Positions 1 through 5,693 of a DNA stretch of 7,583 nt are shown piece by piece (position 1 is the first letter of the stretch; each line of letters begins with the position of its first letter). Origin of the DNA: Thermoplasmata archaeon (GTDB lineage: Archaea > Thermoplasmatota > E2 > UBA202 > JdFR-43); assembly GCA_021162305.1 (NCBI GenBank), contig JAGGYX010000078.1:1-7583 (forward strand), read 5' to 3'. The translations under genes were made by a program, and so were the position numbers. Under the pieces are notes generated by a model, which was not told where the DNA came from, made no database searches, and saw only the letters and a list, made by a program, of their open reading frames with translations.

Positions 1-201
1 CCAATAACTGCTCAAGAATGGAAAGATTTGGTAGAGGATAAAATAACAGGAGAAAATGATGATTTCATTGAAATTTATTCCATATATGTTGCATTCAAAA
101 ATTTACTTAGCACTTTTATGAATACAGGAGTATCTTCAGCTTTTTATTTTATAGGAGAGATAATGAAGTATGATTTTAAGCAGATTTGTGATGTCATATA
201 A
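1..201 (+). CDS. C-terminal part of an unrecognised protein (5' end outside window)
   Basis: Frame 1 is open from the first base to tandem TAA TAA codons at 199-204, giving 66 residues that begin PITAQEWKDL and end KQICDVI. The composition is protein-like, with an acidic stretch then an amphipathic helix-like segment (FKNLLSTFMNTG, then AFYFIGEIMKY). I do not recognise the family; a resemblance to the start of a V4R/TRAPP-like ligand-binding domain is only an impression. The reading frame seems to continue in frame 2 after about base 180, so the last few residues before the stop may be out-of-frame read-through of a frameshifted gene rather than the native C-terminus. No function is assigned. 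Confidence 0.5.
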   Translation, partial: PITAQEWKDLVEDKITGENDDFIEIYSIYVAFKNLLSTFMNTGVSSAFYFIGEIMKYDFKQICDVI

Positions 202-225
202 TAAAAATTGCCGATTTTTCCAAAT

Positions 226-253
226 ATTGTTAGGCAAAAGCCATGCTAACAAT
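226..253. repeat. 8-bp inverted repeat (possible hairpin)
   Basis: ATTGTTAG at 226-233 is the exact reverse complement of CTAACAAT at 246-253, with a 12-base spacer that contains a second small GC-AAAA-GC pairing. It lies 25 bases after the frame-1 stop. It could be an RNA hairpin downstream of that gene, a protein-binding dyad, or a scar within the decayed region. No long U-run follows directly, so it is not a classic terminator. Confidence 0.35.
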
Positions 254-383
254 GATGATTTTGGCTAACTTTCGGAGATACTGGAAGAAATAAAAAGTGA
301 GGCAGAAAAACCTATTTGCGTTGAAAGAAAAATTGTTTATATGGGGCTTTTTAAAGGAAATTTAAAGAAAATGCTTTCAGAAA

Positions 384-391
384 TATTATAA
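384..391 (+). promoter_or_regulatory. TATA box for the PAC2 gene (leaderless geometry)
   Basis: TATTATAA at 384-391 is centred about 25.5 bases before the ATG at 413. That is the distance expected between an archaeal TATA box and a transcription start lying on the start codon. No Shine-Dalgarno sequence precedes 413, which fits leaderless translation. The spacing favours ATG 413 over the in-frame TTG at 404. Confidence 0.5.
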
Positions 392-412
392 ATTGAAAAT
401 GCATTGAAAAAT

Positions 413-1162
413 ATGGATATTGAGTTATATGAATATCAGAAAATGCGGCTTTCAAATGCTCTCATGATAACTGGTTTTCCTACAGTCGGTTTGATAGGCA
501 CAATAGCAACCCGTTTCATTGTTTATAGTTTGAAGCTGAATTTGATTGCTGCTTTTCTTTCTGATTATTTCCCGCCAATGAGCATAATATCAAATGGCGA
601 ACCTCTGCCTCCAATTCGTTTATATGGAGAAGAAAAGAAATGTGGACCAAATGGAAAATATGAGCGTCTTGTTGTCATGCTTTCAGAATTTGTCCCCCAC
701 TATACAACCCTGCGTCCAATGGCAAATAAAATAATTGACTGGTGCAAGGAAAACAACTGCAACTCTGTTGTATGCATAGAAGGCTTCAATCTCGAAAAGA
801 AAGAAGAAACCCCTTTGATGGGGGTTGCAAGCACTGAGGAAGCAAGAAAAATGCTCGAAAGATACGGAATAAAAATCATGGAGGAAGGAATGGTAAGCGG
901 GCTTTCTGGCATATTGCTTTATGAAGGAAAGCGAAGAAACTTTAATATCGCCTGCCTGCTTGCTGGAACGCATGCAGAGTATCCGGATGCCAAGGCGGCT
1001 GCAAAAGTTCTGGAGGTTGTGAATAAAATGCTGCCAGATATAAAAATTGACCCAGAGCCACTATACAGGGAGGCGGAGCAGATAGAGGCACAGATAAAGG
1101 CGCAGATGAGTAAGGCAAAGCCAAGCAAAGCAATGTATACTGAACCCATGATGTATGGTTGA
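413..1162 (+). CDS. PAC2-family (DUF75) proteasome assembly chaperone/activator homologue with C-terminal HbYX motif
   Basis: This is a 249-residue protein of the archaeal PAC2 family, whose characterised members (PbaA/PbaB of Pyrococcus) interact with the 20S proteasome. The family pattern is clear: the N-terminal glycine loop GFPTVGLIG at about residues 21-29, VSGLSGILL at about 161-169, LLAGT at 182-186, then YPDAKAAAKVLEVVNKML and a charged helix ending in a flexible Lys/Pro/Ser tail. The last three residues are Met-Tyr-Gly, a hydrophobic-Tyr-X (HbYX) tripeptide of the kind that docks into pockets of the proteasome alpha ring and opens the gate. I infer a PbaB-like ATP-independent proteasome activator or adaptor rather than a pure assembly factor. 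ATG 413 is chosen because a TATA box sits about 26 bases upstream; an in-frame TTG at 404 would add three residues. The next gene overlaps or abuts the stop, so the two are likely co-transcribed. Confidence 0.88.
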   Translation: MDIELYEYQKMRLSNALMITGFPTVGLIGTIATRFIVYSLKLNLIAAFLSDYFPPMSIISNGEPLPPIRLYGEEKKCGPNGKYERLVVMLSEFVPHYTTLRPMANKIIDWCKENNCNSVVCIEGFNLEKKEETPLMGVASTEEARKMLERYGIKIMEEGMVSGLSGILLYEGKRRNFNIACLLAGTHAEYPDAKAAAKVLEVVNKMLPDIKIDPEPLYREAEQIEAQIKAQMSKAKPSKAMYTEPMMYG

Positions 1163-1547
1163 AATGTATGCCCTGCCAAAAGAAGAAGAGATAAGAAATG
1201 CATTATATTCTGCCTTGAGAAAGAATAAAAGCTTTCCCTCCTTGGTAAAATTGAGAGAAGCTGTAATAAAGGAGCTTAAAAAAATGAATCCAAGCTACAC
1301 AATAAGTATGCGTCGAGCACGCGTAATAGCAGCTCGCTCAGGTTTTGTAAAAATTTCTGCCAAAATGAGAGCGAGCAACAAAAAGTTAAAAGTGTGTCCA
1401 ATATGTGGGGCAAAACTTGAACCAATAAAAAATTATTCCTTGCTGGGAGAAGAAGTAATCATAGGATATAAATGCAAACTTTGTCCATATAAAGCAGGCA
1501 TTAAAAATGAGATGCCAGTTAGATATTCATTTCAGCTTGTAAGATGA
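1155..1547 (+). CDS. small helical plus zinc-ribbon protein of unknown function
   Basis: The product has 130 residues from ATG 1155, or 127 from ATG 1164. The first start overlaps the PAC2 gene by 8 bases; the second lies one base after its stop. Either way translational coupling is likely, and no clear Shine-Dalgarno decides between them. Residues about 8-70 are basic and helix-rich, and the segment around SMRRARVIAARSGFVKI resembles a helix-turn-helix or winged-helix core. Residues 81-110 form a zinc ribbon with ligands C81-x2-C84 and C107-x2-C110, then a short C-terminal strand (MPVRYSFQLVR). The architecture suggests a nucleic-acid or protein-binding adaptor in the cytoplasm. I do not recognise a named family. 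Its only functional clue is pairing with a proteasome-docking PAC2 protein, so a role in proteolysis or in coupling proteolysis to another process is inference. Confidence 0.8.
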   Translation: MVEMYALPKEEEIRNALYSALRKNKSFPSLVKLREAVIKELKKMNPSYTISMRRARVIAARSGFVKISAKMRASNKKLKVCPICGAKLEPIKNYSLLGEEVIIGYKCKLCPYKAGIKNEMPVRYSFQLVR

Positions 1548-1589
1548 TTGGAATGATGATTTGTTTTACTATACTCTCAAATTTCCAAT
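1547..1589. terminator. inverted repeat filling the convergent intergenic gap; possible bidirectional terminator
   Basis: ATTGGAA at 1547-1553 pairs exactly with TTCCAAT at 1583-1589, giving a 7-bp stem with a 29-base AT-rich loop. The repeat fills the space between two convergent stop codons. The plus-strand loop contains TTTGTTTT, the kind of T-rich run archaeal RNA polymerase terminates on. A long loop makes the hairpin weak, so the terminator call rests mainly on position and T-richness. Confidence 0.3.
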
Positions 1590-2357
1590 TCATAATTTAT
1601 TTTTCATTTCTTCTGCCAGATAACATGCTCCTTTTGCCACCATATAATCATCTTTTATGACTTTTATTTCTGGTTGAAATTGACTTGGAAGAAAATCATA
1701 TATCTTATGCAATTTTTCTTTACTCAATCTTCCCCCTATTCTGCCCCCTATTGCTATAATAGATGGGTCAAAAAGTAAGGTGGCATTGGCTAAAGCTCTG
1801 CAAAAAATCTCAAAATTTTCATCATATGGAAATTTGTTCTTTTCAAACAATTCTTTAGCTTCCTTTCCATGCCTTTTGCGTATGCTCCATCCAGAAAAAT
1901 AGCATTCAAGATGCCCTTTTCCTCCGCATACACATGGCTCATCACCTCCAATAAAAGTGTGTCCTATTTCTCCTGCCAATCCCATTCCATGATAAATTTT
2001 TCCATCTATAACAATTCCCATACCTATGCCTGTTCCAACTGTTATTCCCACTAAATTCTTTTCATTAAAAATCTTGCTGACAGCATATGCAAAACAATTT
2101 GCATCATTTTCCATGATGTATGGAACATCGAGCTTTAAATCAAATTCTTTAAATGGCAGATTAGGAGCATGCATTATTTTTCCTTCCTTCAGCCAAGCTG
2201 CAATGGCTATGCCAATGCTATCCACATCTGGGATTTTTTCAATTTCATTTTTCACCTTTTCCATGCTTGTAGGAACTGTTGAATGAATGAAAAAATTCTT
2301 CCCATCGTATAGCAGCATGTCTGTAAAACTCCCTCCTATGTCAATGCCAAGTATCAT
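1590..2357 (-). CDS. ROK-family sugar kinase
   Basis: This 255-residue protein of the ROK (repressor, ORF, kinase) family likely transfers phosphate from ATP to a hexose, such as glucose, or to an amino sugar. Visible motifs are the phosphate-binding GIDIGGS at 4-10, ENDAN at 83-87 with D85 the expected catalytic base, the glycine-rich GTGIGMGIVIDG at 108-119, GLAGEIGH at 126-133 with sugar-contacting E130 and H133, and the adenosine-side IGGRIGGR at 203-210. The zinc motif is variant: CxCGxxGCxE reads C142-V-C144-GGKG-H149-L-E151, with His in place of the third Cys and an extra C152. At 255 residues it is shorter than typical 300-320-residue ROK kinases and has no DNA-binding domain, so it should be an enzyme rather than a repressor. 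It lies 23 bases after the RNase Z stop, probably last in that unit. Substrate cannot be told from sequence alone. Confidence 0.87.
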   Translation of the reverse strand: MILGIDIGGSFTDMLLYDGKNFFIHSTVPTSMEKVKNEIEKIPDVDSIGIAIAAWLKEGKIMHAPNLPFKEFDLKLDVPYIMENDANCFAYAVSKIFNEKNLVGITVGTGIGMGIVIDGKIYHGMGLAGEIGHTFIGGDEPCVCGGKGHLECYFSGWSIRKRHGKEAKELFEKNKFPYDENFEIFCRALANATLLFDPSIIAIGGRIGGRLSKEKLHKIYDFLPSQFQPEIKVIKDDYMVAKGACYLAEEMKNKL

Positions 2358-2380
2358 GCAAAGATAACAAAATCCAGTTT

Positions 2381-3295
2381 TTATTTTTTTAACTTAACTT
2401 CAATTTCCATAAAATCATGAGCTACATAGCTATTTGGAAAAATTTCTTTTGCCTCTTCTTCAAGCAATTTCGCATTTTTATAACGAGGACTTATATGCGT
2501 TAGCAACAGCTTTTCGACGCCTGCCTGCTTTGCCACCATCGCCGCCTGCTTTGCTGTAGAATGACCATATTCTTTTGCTTTATCCTCCATACTTGAATCA
2601 AAGGTTGCATCGTGAATCAAAACATCACTTCTAGCAGCAAGCTTTATTATGCTTTCGCACGGCATTGTATCGCCCGTTATCGTAATTTTTCTTCCAGGAC
2701 GGGGCTTTCCAAGAACCATATCTGGAGTTATAATTTTTCCATTTATTTCTATTGCCTCTCCATTCTGCAATTTTCTGAATAATGGACCTTCTGGAATTCC
2801 AAGGCTCAAAGCTTTTTCTTTATTGAATTTCCCGGGTCTAACATCTTCTTCTAATGCATAGGCTAAAGCTGGAACATTATGACATGCTTCTGCAACTTTT
2901 ATTTTGTAACCATCAAAGCTTAAAACATCTCCTGCCTTGACCTCATATGCATAAACTGGATAAGATGGGCGAAAATATCCAAGCTTTGTTATCGTTTCCA
3001 CAATGCTCTTTATTCCTTTTGGACCATATATGTGCAATGGCTCCTCCCTATCATTCAATTGCAAAGTTTGTATAAAGCCTGGCAGCCCAAGAAAATGGTC
3101 ACCATGAAAGTGAGTTATAAAAATCTTGCTTATCTGCATGTAGCTCAGCTTCGAGCGTTGAAACTGGCGTTGAGTGCCTTCGCCGCAATCAAATAAAATG
3201 GTCTCGCCTCCACGCTTTATTGCTATTGCCGCCACATTACGCTGCACAGTAGGCCATGAACCGCCAGTCCCAAGGAAATGAATATACAATTGCAT
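2381..3295 (-). CDS. rnz: ribonuclease Z (tRNA 3'-end endonuclease)
   Basis: This is a 304-residue metallo-beta-lactamase-fold enzyme that cleaves the 3' trailer from precursor tRNAs in the cytoplasm, the normal length for the short archaeal/bacterial form. The family signature is complete: HFLGTGG at 6-12, the PTVQRN loop at 15-20, the zinc motif H62-F-H64-G-D66-H67, H139, D209 (TGDT), H245 in the EYGHST stretch, and H267 in LLTHISPRY. The IPEGPLFRKLQNG segment at about 167-179 belongs to the flexible exosite region that grips the tRNA elbow. It follows the CMD gene after 27 bases and precedes the ROK kinase. No Shine-Dalgarno sits at usable distance; an AT-rich TTTTAATA on the minus strand (3314-3321), centred about 22 bases before the ATG, could give it its own leaderless promoter. 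Confidence 0.95.
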   Translation of the reverse strand: MQLYIHFLGTGGSWPTVQRNVAAIAIKRGGETILFDCGEGTQRQFQRSKLSYMQISKIFITHFHGDHFLGLPGFIQTLQLNDREEPLHIYGPKGIKSIVETITKLGYFRPSYPVYAYEVKAGDVLSFDGYKIKVAEACHNVPALAYALEEDVRPGKFNKEKALSLGIPEGPLFRKLQNGEAIEINGKIITPDMVLGKPRPGRKITITGDTMPCESIIKLAARSDVLIHDATFDSSMEDKAKEYGHSTAKQAAMVAKQAGVEKLLLTHISPRYKNAKLLEEEAKEIFPNSYVAHDFMEIEVKLKK

Positions 3296-3322
3296 GATTT
3301 TAAAGCAATCCTTTATTAAAAC

Positions 3323-3658
3323 CTAACCAAATTCCTCCAGAGCCTTCACCACTTCAGCCACGTGCGTAAGCGCGGGTCCGCCGCCCATTAAAATCGCTAC
3401 AGTAGCCGTTTCCAGAATTTCTTCTTTCGTTGCCCCAGCTTTCAATGCACTCTGGACATGCAATCCAATGCAATACTTGCAACGAGCTGTTATGCCTGTT
3501 GCGAGAGCTATAAGCTCTTTTGTTTTTGTGTCAAGATAATTTCCTTTCATTGTTACATCCATAAATTTTCTGAAATGATGAACTACATCAGGATTATTTT
3601 TTGAAAGAACTTTCATCGCTTCATAAAAATCCTGTATTGCATCTTTTATTTCCCCCAT
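3323..3658 (-). CDS. carboxymuconolactone decarboxylase / AhpD-like redox protein
   Basis: This 111-residue single-domain protein of the CMD/AhpD family is all-helical and probably a homo-oligomer. The redox-active pattern matches AhpD exactly in spacing: E48, then C60-x2-C63 and H67 (ARCKYCIGLH), the proton-relay and disulfide centre of alkylhydroperoxidase. A glycine-rich MGGGPALTHVAEV helix follows at 91-103. The likely role is cytoplasmic thiol-dependent peroxidase or disulfide reductase activity rather than the decarboxylase after which the family is named; the natural thiol partner is unknown. It is separated by 55 bases from the gene upstream, and a TATA box close to the ATG with no Shine-Dalgarno suggests its own leaderless promoter. 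RNase Z and the ROK kinase follow on the same strand and may be co-transcribed. Confidence 0.9.
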   Translation of the reverse strand: MGEIKDAIQDFYEAMKVLSKNNPDVVHHFRKFMDVTMKGNYLDTKTKELIALATGITARCKYCIGLHVQSALKAGATKEEILETATVAILMGGGPALTHVAEVVKALEEFG

Positions 3659-3675
3659 GCATGTTAAACAGGCAT

Positions 3676-3683
3676 TATATAAA
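3676..3683 (-). promoter_or_regulatory. TATA box for the CMD gene
   Basis: The minus strand reads TTTATATA here, centred about 21-22 bases before the A of the CMD start codon and preceded by an A-rich CCTAAAAA tract that could serve as BRE. The spacing is a few bases shorter than the usual 26, so the transcript would be leaderless or nearly so. There is no Shine-Dalgarno before the ATG, in agreement. Confidence 0.5.
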
Positions 3684-3692
3684 ATTTTTAGG

Positions 3693-3711
3693 GTGTGCGG
3701 AATTTACACAC
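3693..3711. promoter_or_regulatory. GTGTG-N9-CACAC dyad next to the CMD promoter
   Basis: A 5-bp perfect inverted repeat, GTGTG at 3693-3697 and CACAC at 3707-3711, lies directly upstream of the BRE/TATA region of the CMD gene and just after the stop of the preceding minus-strand gene. It could be an operator dyad or a weak hairpin ending the upstream transcript. The short arms make chance occurrence quite possible. Confidence 0.25.
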
Positions 3712-3713
3712 AA

Positions 3714-4079
3714 TCATGTTTTCTCATTTTTTATGATTATATCATCGCTTTCTATTACAATCTCGATTCTCTCAAAGTATTTTCCAAATTTTATTTTCCT
3801 TTCATTGCTCATGTTATTGGCTTTAACCTTCACCATATAATTTCCAGCAAGATTTGTAATGTTGGGAAATGATATACTTTCATTTGAATCGAGAAAAAAA
3901 CTGGAATTAAAATACTCTCTTCCATCCATTCCTATGATGGCTATGCTTACATTCACACTTTCATTTGTATTATTTTTAACATACAACTCCATTGCTTCAT
4001 AGCTCATCCACCATTTTATAAAAAGAGCTATTAAAACAATTGAAAAGAAAAGCAAAATAATTTTCTGCCAGAGCCTCAT
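3714..4079 (-). CDS. small membrane-anchored extracytoplasmic protein, rich in N-glycosylation sequons
   Basis: This 121-residue protein has an N-terminal membrane anchor: R2 and K6 precede a hydrophobic helix at 7-21, closed by KWW at 22-24, which predicts a short cytoplasmic N-terminus with the rest outside. There is no lipobox cysteine and no cysteine at all. The outer part alternates polar and beta-prone stretches, like a small beta-sandwich (CARDB/Ig-like is only a guess). Seven N-x-S/T sequons occur at N36, N39, N43, N58, N66, N73 and N89, an unusual density for about 95 residues and consistent with heavy archaeal N-glycosylation. Its ATG overlaps the HAD stop as ATGA, and a minus-strand AGGTGA lies four bases before the start, so it is translated from the NMD3-HAD message. 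Family unrecognised. Confidence 0.78.
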   Translation of the reverse strand: MRLWQKIILLFFSIVLIALFIKWWMSYEAMELYVKNNTNESVNVSIAIIGMDGREYFNSSFFLDSNESISFPNITNLAGNYMVKVKANNMSNERKIKFGKYFERIEIVIESDDIIIKNEKT

Positions 4080-4708
4080 TTTCTCACCTTCTCTGCAAAT
4101 TCAACGAGGTTATATACAACGTGACCTCCATTTTCATTTTCATGCCTGTCAAGATAATAGGCAATTGCTCCAGCATTTTTGGCTGCAACATAATCAAATT
4201 CATAGTTATCGCCAACATGGATGAGCTGGCTGCATTTTATTCCAATCTTTTCACAAACTTTTTCATAAACCTTGCTATCCTTCTTTGTTTTTCCAAAATG
4301 GCTCACCGCCGAAAAAATATTTTTGAAATAATCTTTCAAATTTAATTCATTTAATTCAAATTCAATGAATTCCATTGCTGCATTCGATATTATAATAAGA
4401 TGCTCTCCATCTAACATTTCAAGAGCTTTTATGGCATCTTCATATAATACAAGCTTTCCTCTGCATTTTCTGAATATTTCTTTATAATCCATATCCAGCT
4501 CAAATTTTTTTAGCCAGTAATTTATATCATACCACTCAATAGCTTCTGGACCAACTTTTAGATATTCTTCCTCCACGATTCTCCTTGCTTCTTCAAAGCT
4601 CATTCCATATTTTTTTGCATATTCCTTTGGTATTTCTTCCAGCCATACAGCATCCACAAAATCCATTTTGACGAGCGTCCCATCTAAATCAAATGATATT
4701 GTTTTCAT
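4076..4708 (-). CDS. HAD-superfamily hydrolase (phosphatase-like)
   Basis: This 210-residue haloacid-dehalogenase-fold protein is most likely a Mg2+-dependent phosphatase acting on a small phosphorylated metabolite in the cytoplasm. The four HAD motifs are present: I, DLDGT at 7-11 with nucleophile D7 and acid/base D9; II, IISNA with S108; III, the lysine cluster TKKDSK at 141-146; IV, GDNYEFD at 166-172 with metal-binding D167 and D172. About 95 residues between motifs I and II form a helical C1-type cap (AKKYGMSFEEARRIVEEEY region). Asp two residues after the nucleophile favours phosphatase over dehalogenase activity. It overlaps NMD3 upstream and the membrane protein downstream, both as ATGA. 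A GTGAT Shine-Dalgarno lies just before its ATG. Substrate is unknown. Confidence 0.87.
   Translation of the reverse strand: MKTISFDLDGTLVKMDFVDAVWLEEIPKEYAKKYGMSFEEARRIVEEEYLKVGPEAIEWYDINYWLKKFELDMDYKEIFRKCRGKLVLYEDAIKALEMLDGEHLIIISNAAMEFIEFELNELNLKDYFKNIFSAVSHFGKTKKDSKVYEKVCEKIGIKCSQLIHVGDNYEFDYVAAKNAGAIAYYLDRHENENGGHVVYNLVEFAEKVRK
4084..4089 (-). promoter_or_regulatory. Shine-Dalgarno AGGTGA for the membrane-protein gene
   Basis: The minus strand reads AGGTGA four bases before the ATG at 4079, complementary to the 3' end of archaeal 16S rRNA. The site lies inside the end of the HAD gene and supports translation of the overlapping downstream gene by direct or re-initiating ribosomes. Confidence 0.6.
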
Positions 4709-5655
4709 CCTATCACATATATCCTGCCATCGTATTCCACAATCTTTATTTTATCTTTTTCTTTCCCTGTCTTATTCACAAAATATGTTTTATATGTTTC
4801 TAAATCCATTACATATGTCCCATTCTTTTCCTCATGCAATATAATGGCGTCTCTCTCCTTTAAATCCATTATTTTTGCCTTCTTCATTTCATCTTTGTAT
4901 ATATACCTTTTATTTCCCTCCAATGATAACAACTCAATTTTCCTCCCAATTGCTTCTATTCTATATACCATATCATTCAATTTAATGAATGTGCCAATTT
5001 TATAGTCAGGAAGTCTTATTAGATAAGTATCACGATAAACTTCTACCCCATCTTTCATTCCCACAAGAGAGGAAGAACTTTTATATTCTGCCTTATACAC
5101 ATTTTTCAATTCTCTTGCAATTGAATGAGCAACTTTTTTGCTTCCAATATAATAATTCAATCCTTCTCCAACTCTTTCTTTTTTCATAATAAATGAATTT
5201 GCATCCTCAACTCTTTTTTTGATAATATCCTCCATTTCCTTTTCCATTTTCTTACTCAAATTTTTCTTTCTTATCTGCAATATTGCTTCAAAATAACCCC
5301 CTTTCATGAGGGAGCATTTCTCACAAAGCCTCTTTCTAATAACTATTTCAAATCTTCCCTCTTCAACGATTTTTCTACCTTCAAAGTTTCCAGTGCATCT
5401 CGCAATACCTTTCTCAAAATCTATTTCAAGATTGCAATCTATACCCTTTATATTTTTCCGAATATACCCTTCGACAATTTTTTCAAGACTCTCATGTCTC
5501 CATTCTCCATCTATTTTGTAGGCGCCGCAATTCCTGCAGACCCTGGCAACTATGCGAGAAGGAAAATGGAAAAATTTCTTGCTTCTTAGATAACAATCTA
5601 AGCATAGCCCGTTGTATAGCTTCTCTGTTTTCTTTCCACATTCAACGCAAATCAT
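4705..5655 (-). CDS. NMD3 homologue (large ribosomal subunit maturation factor)
   Basis: This 316-residue archaeal NMD3-family protein corresponds to the conserved core of eukaryotic NMD3, which binds the 60S subunit as an export adaptor and late assembly factor; archaea lack nuclear export, so a role in 50S maturation or quality control is inferred. The N-terminal region has four Cys pairs forming two zinc sites: C3-x2-C6 with C18-x2-C21, and C40-x2-C43 with C111-x2-C114. The family signature GGYFEAILQIR follows at 119-129. Then come a helical segment at about 134-160, an SH3/OB-like beta region through about 260, and a beta-rich C-terminus. The start is fixed by C3 being a zinc ligand. A consensus TATA box 26.5 bases before the ATG makes it the leaderless head of an NMD3-HAD-membrane protein operon joined by ATGA overlaps. 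Confidence 0.9.
   Translation of the reverse strand: MICVECGKKTEKLYNGLCLDCYLRSKKFFHFPSRIVARVCRNCGAYKIDGEWRHESLEKIVEGYIRKNIKGIDCNLEIDFEKGIARCTGNFEGRKIVEEGRFEIVIRKRLCEKCSLMKGGYFEAILQIRKKNLSKKMEKEMEDIIKKRVEDANSFIMKKERVGEGLNYYIGSKKVAHSIARELKNVYKAEYKSSSSLVGMKDGVEVYRDTYLIRLPDYKIGTFIKLNDMVYRIEAIGRKIELLSLEGNKRYIYKDEMKKAKIMDLKERDAIILHEEKNGTYVMDLETYKTYFVNKTGKEKDKIKIVEYDGRIYVIG
4712..4716 (-). promoter_or_regulatory. Shine-Dalgarno GTGAT for the HAD gene
   Basis: GTGAT on the minus strand precedes the HAD ATG (4708) by three bases and matches the anti-Shine-Dalgarno complement AGGAGGTGAT at its 3' portion. It lies within the last codons of NMD3, consistent with coupled translation at the ATGA overlap. 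Confidence 0.45.
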
Positions 5656-5677
5656 TTTTTGTTAATATGGGCATCAA

Positions 5678-5685
5678 TATTTAAA
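5678..5685 (-). promoter_or_regulatory. consensus TATA box of the NMD3 operon
   Basis: The minus strand reads TTTAAATA, a perfect archaeal TATA consensus, centred 26.5 bases before the NMD3 start codon in the 38-base gap after the Nudix stop. That spacing predicts a transcript starting at the ATG itself. No Shine-Dalgarno is present. This is the best promoter in the window. Confidence 0.65.
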
Positions 5686-5693
5686 TATAAGCC

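Larger units (their letters stand above)
182..391 (+). pseudogene. probable decayed continuation of the upstream gene
   Basis: Frame 2 across this stretch reads as protein-like sequence with no usable start codon near its beginning and a TAA at 266-268. The part after the stop, LSEILEEIKSEAEKPICVE then RKIVYMGLFKGNLKKMLSEIL, ends at TAA 389-391 and looks like a strand followed by an amphipathic terminal helix. Joining it to the frame-1 segment needs one base removed near 172-187 and one stop repaired, giving a continuous domain of roughly 130 residues. I infer a gene broken by a frameshift and a nonsense mutation, or sequencing errors. The alternative is that 202-412 is ordinary non-coding leader that happens to read well. 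The end of the remnant overlaps the promoter of the next gene. Confidence 0.4.

Noticed and set aside
243..293. Short ATG-initiated frame of 16 codons in the leader region
   Set aside because: It is too short, has no ribosome-binding site or promoter at suitable distance, and overlaps the more protein-like frame 2.
683..1203. Several minus-strand open frames of 60-96 codons opposite the PAC2 gene
   Set aside because: They mirror a well-supported PAC2 coding sequence, overlap each other in different frames and show no domain or start signal.
2329..2357. Hydantoinase-like N-terminus (GGSFTD) in the ROK protein
   Set aside because: The rest of the chain has the full ROK motif set (ENDAN, GEIGH, CxCG, IGGR) and the length is far too short for a hydantoinase subunit.
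3601..3872. Two plus-strand open frames of 70-80 codons across the CMD/membrane-protein boundary
   Set aside because: They are antisense to two supported genes and run across the CMD promoter; their hydrophobic translation comes from T-rich complement sequence.
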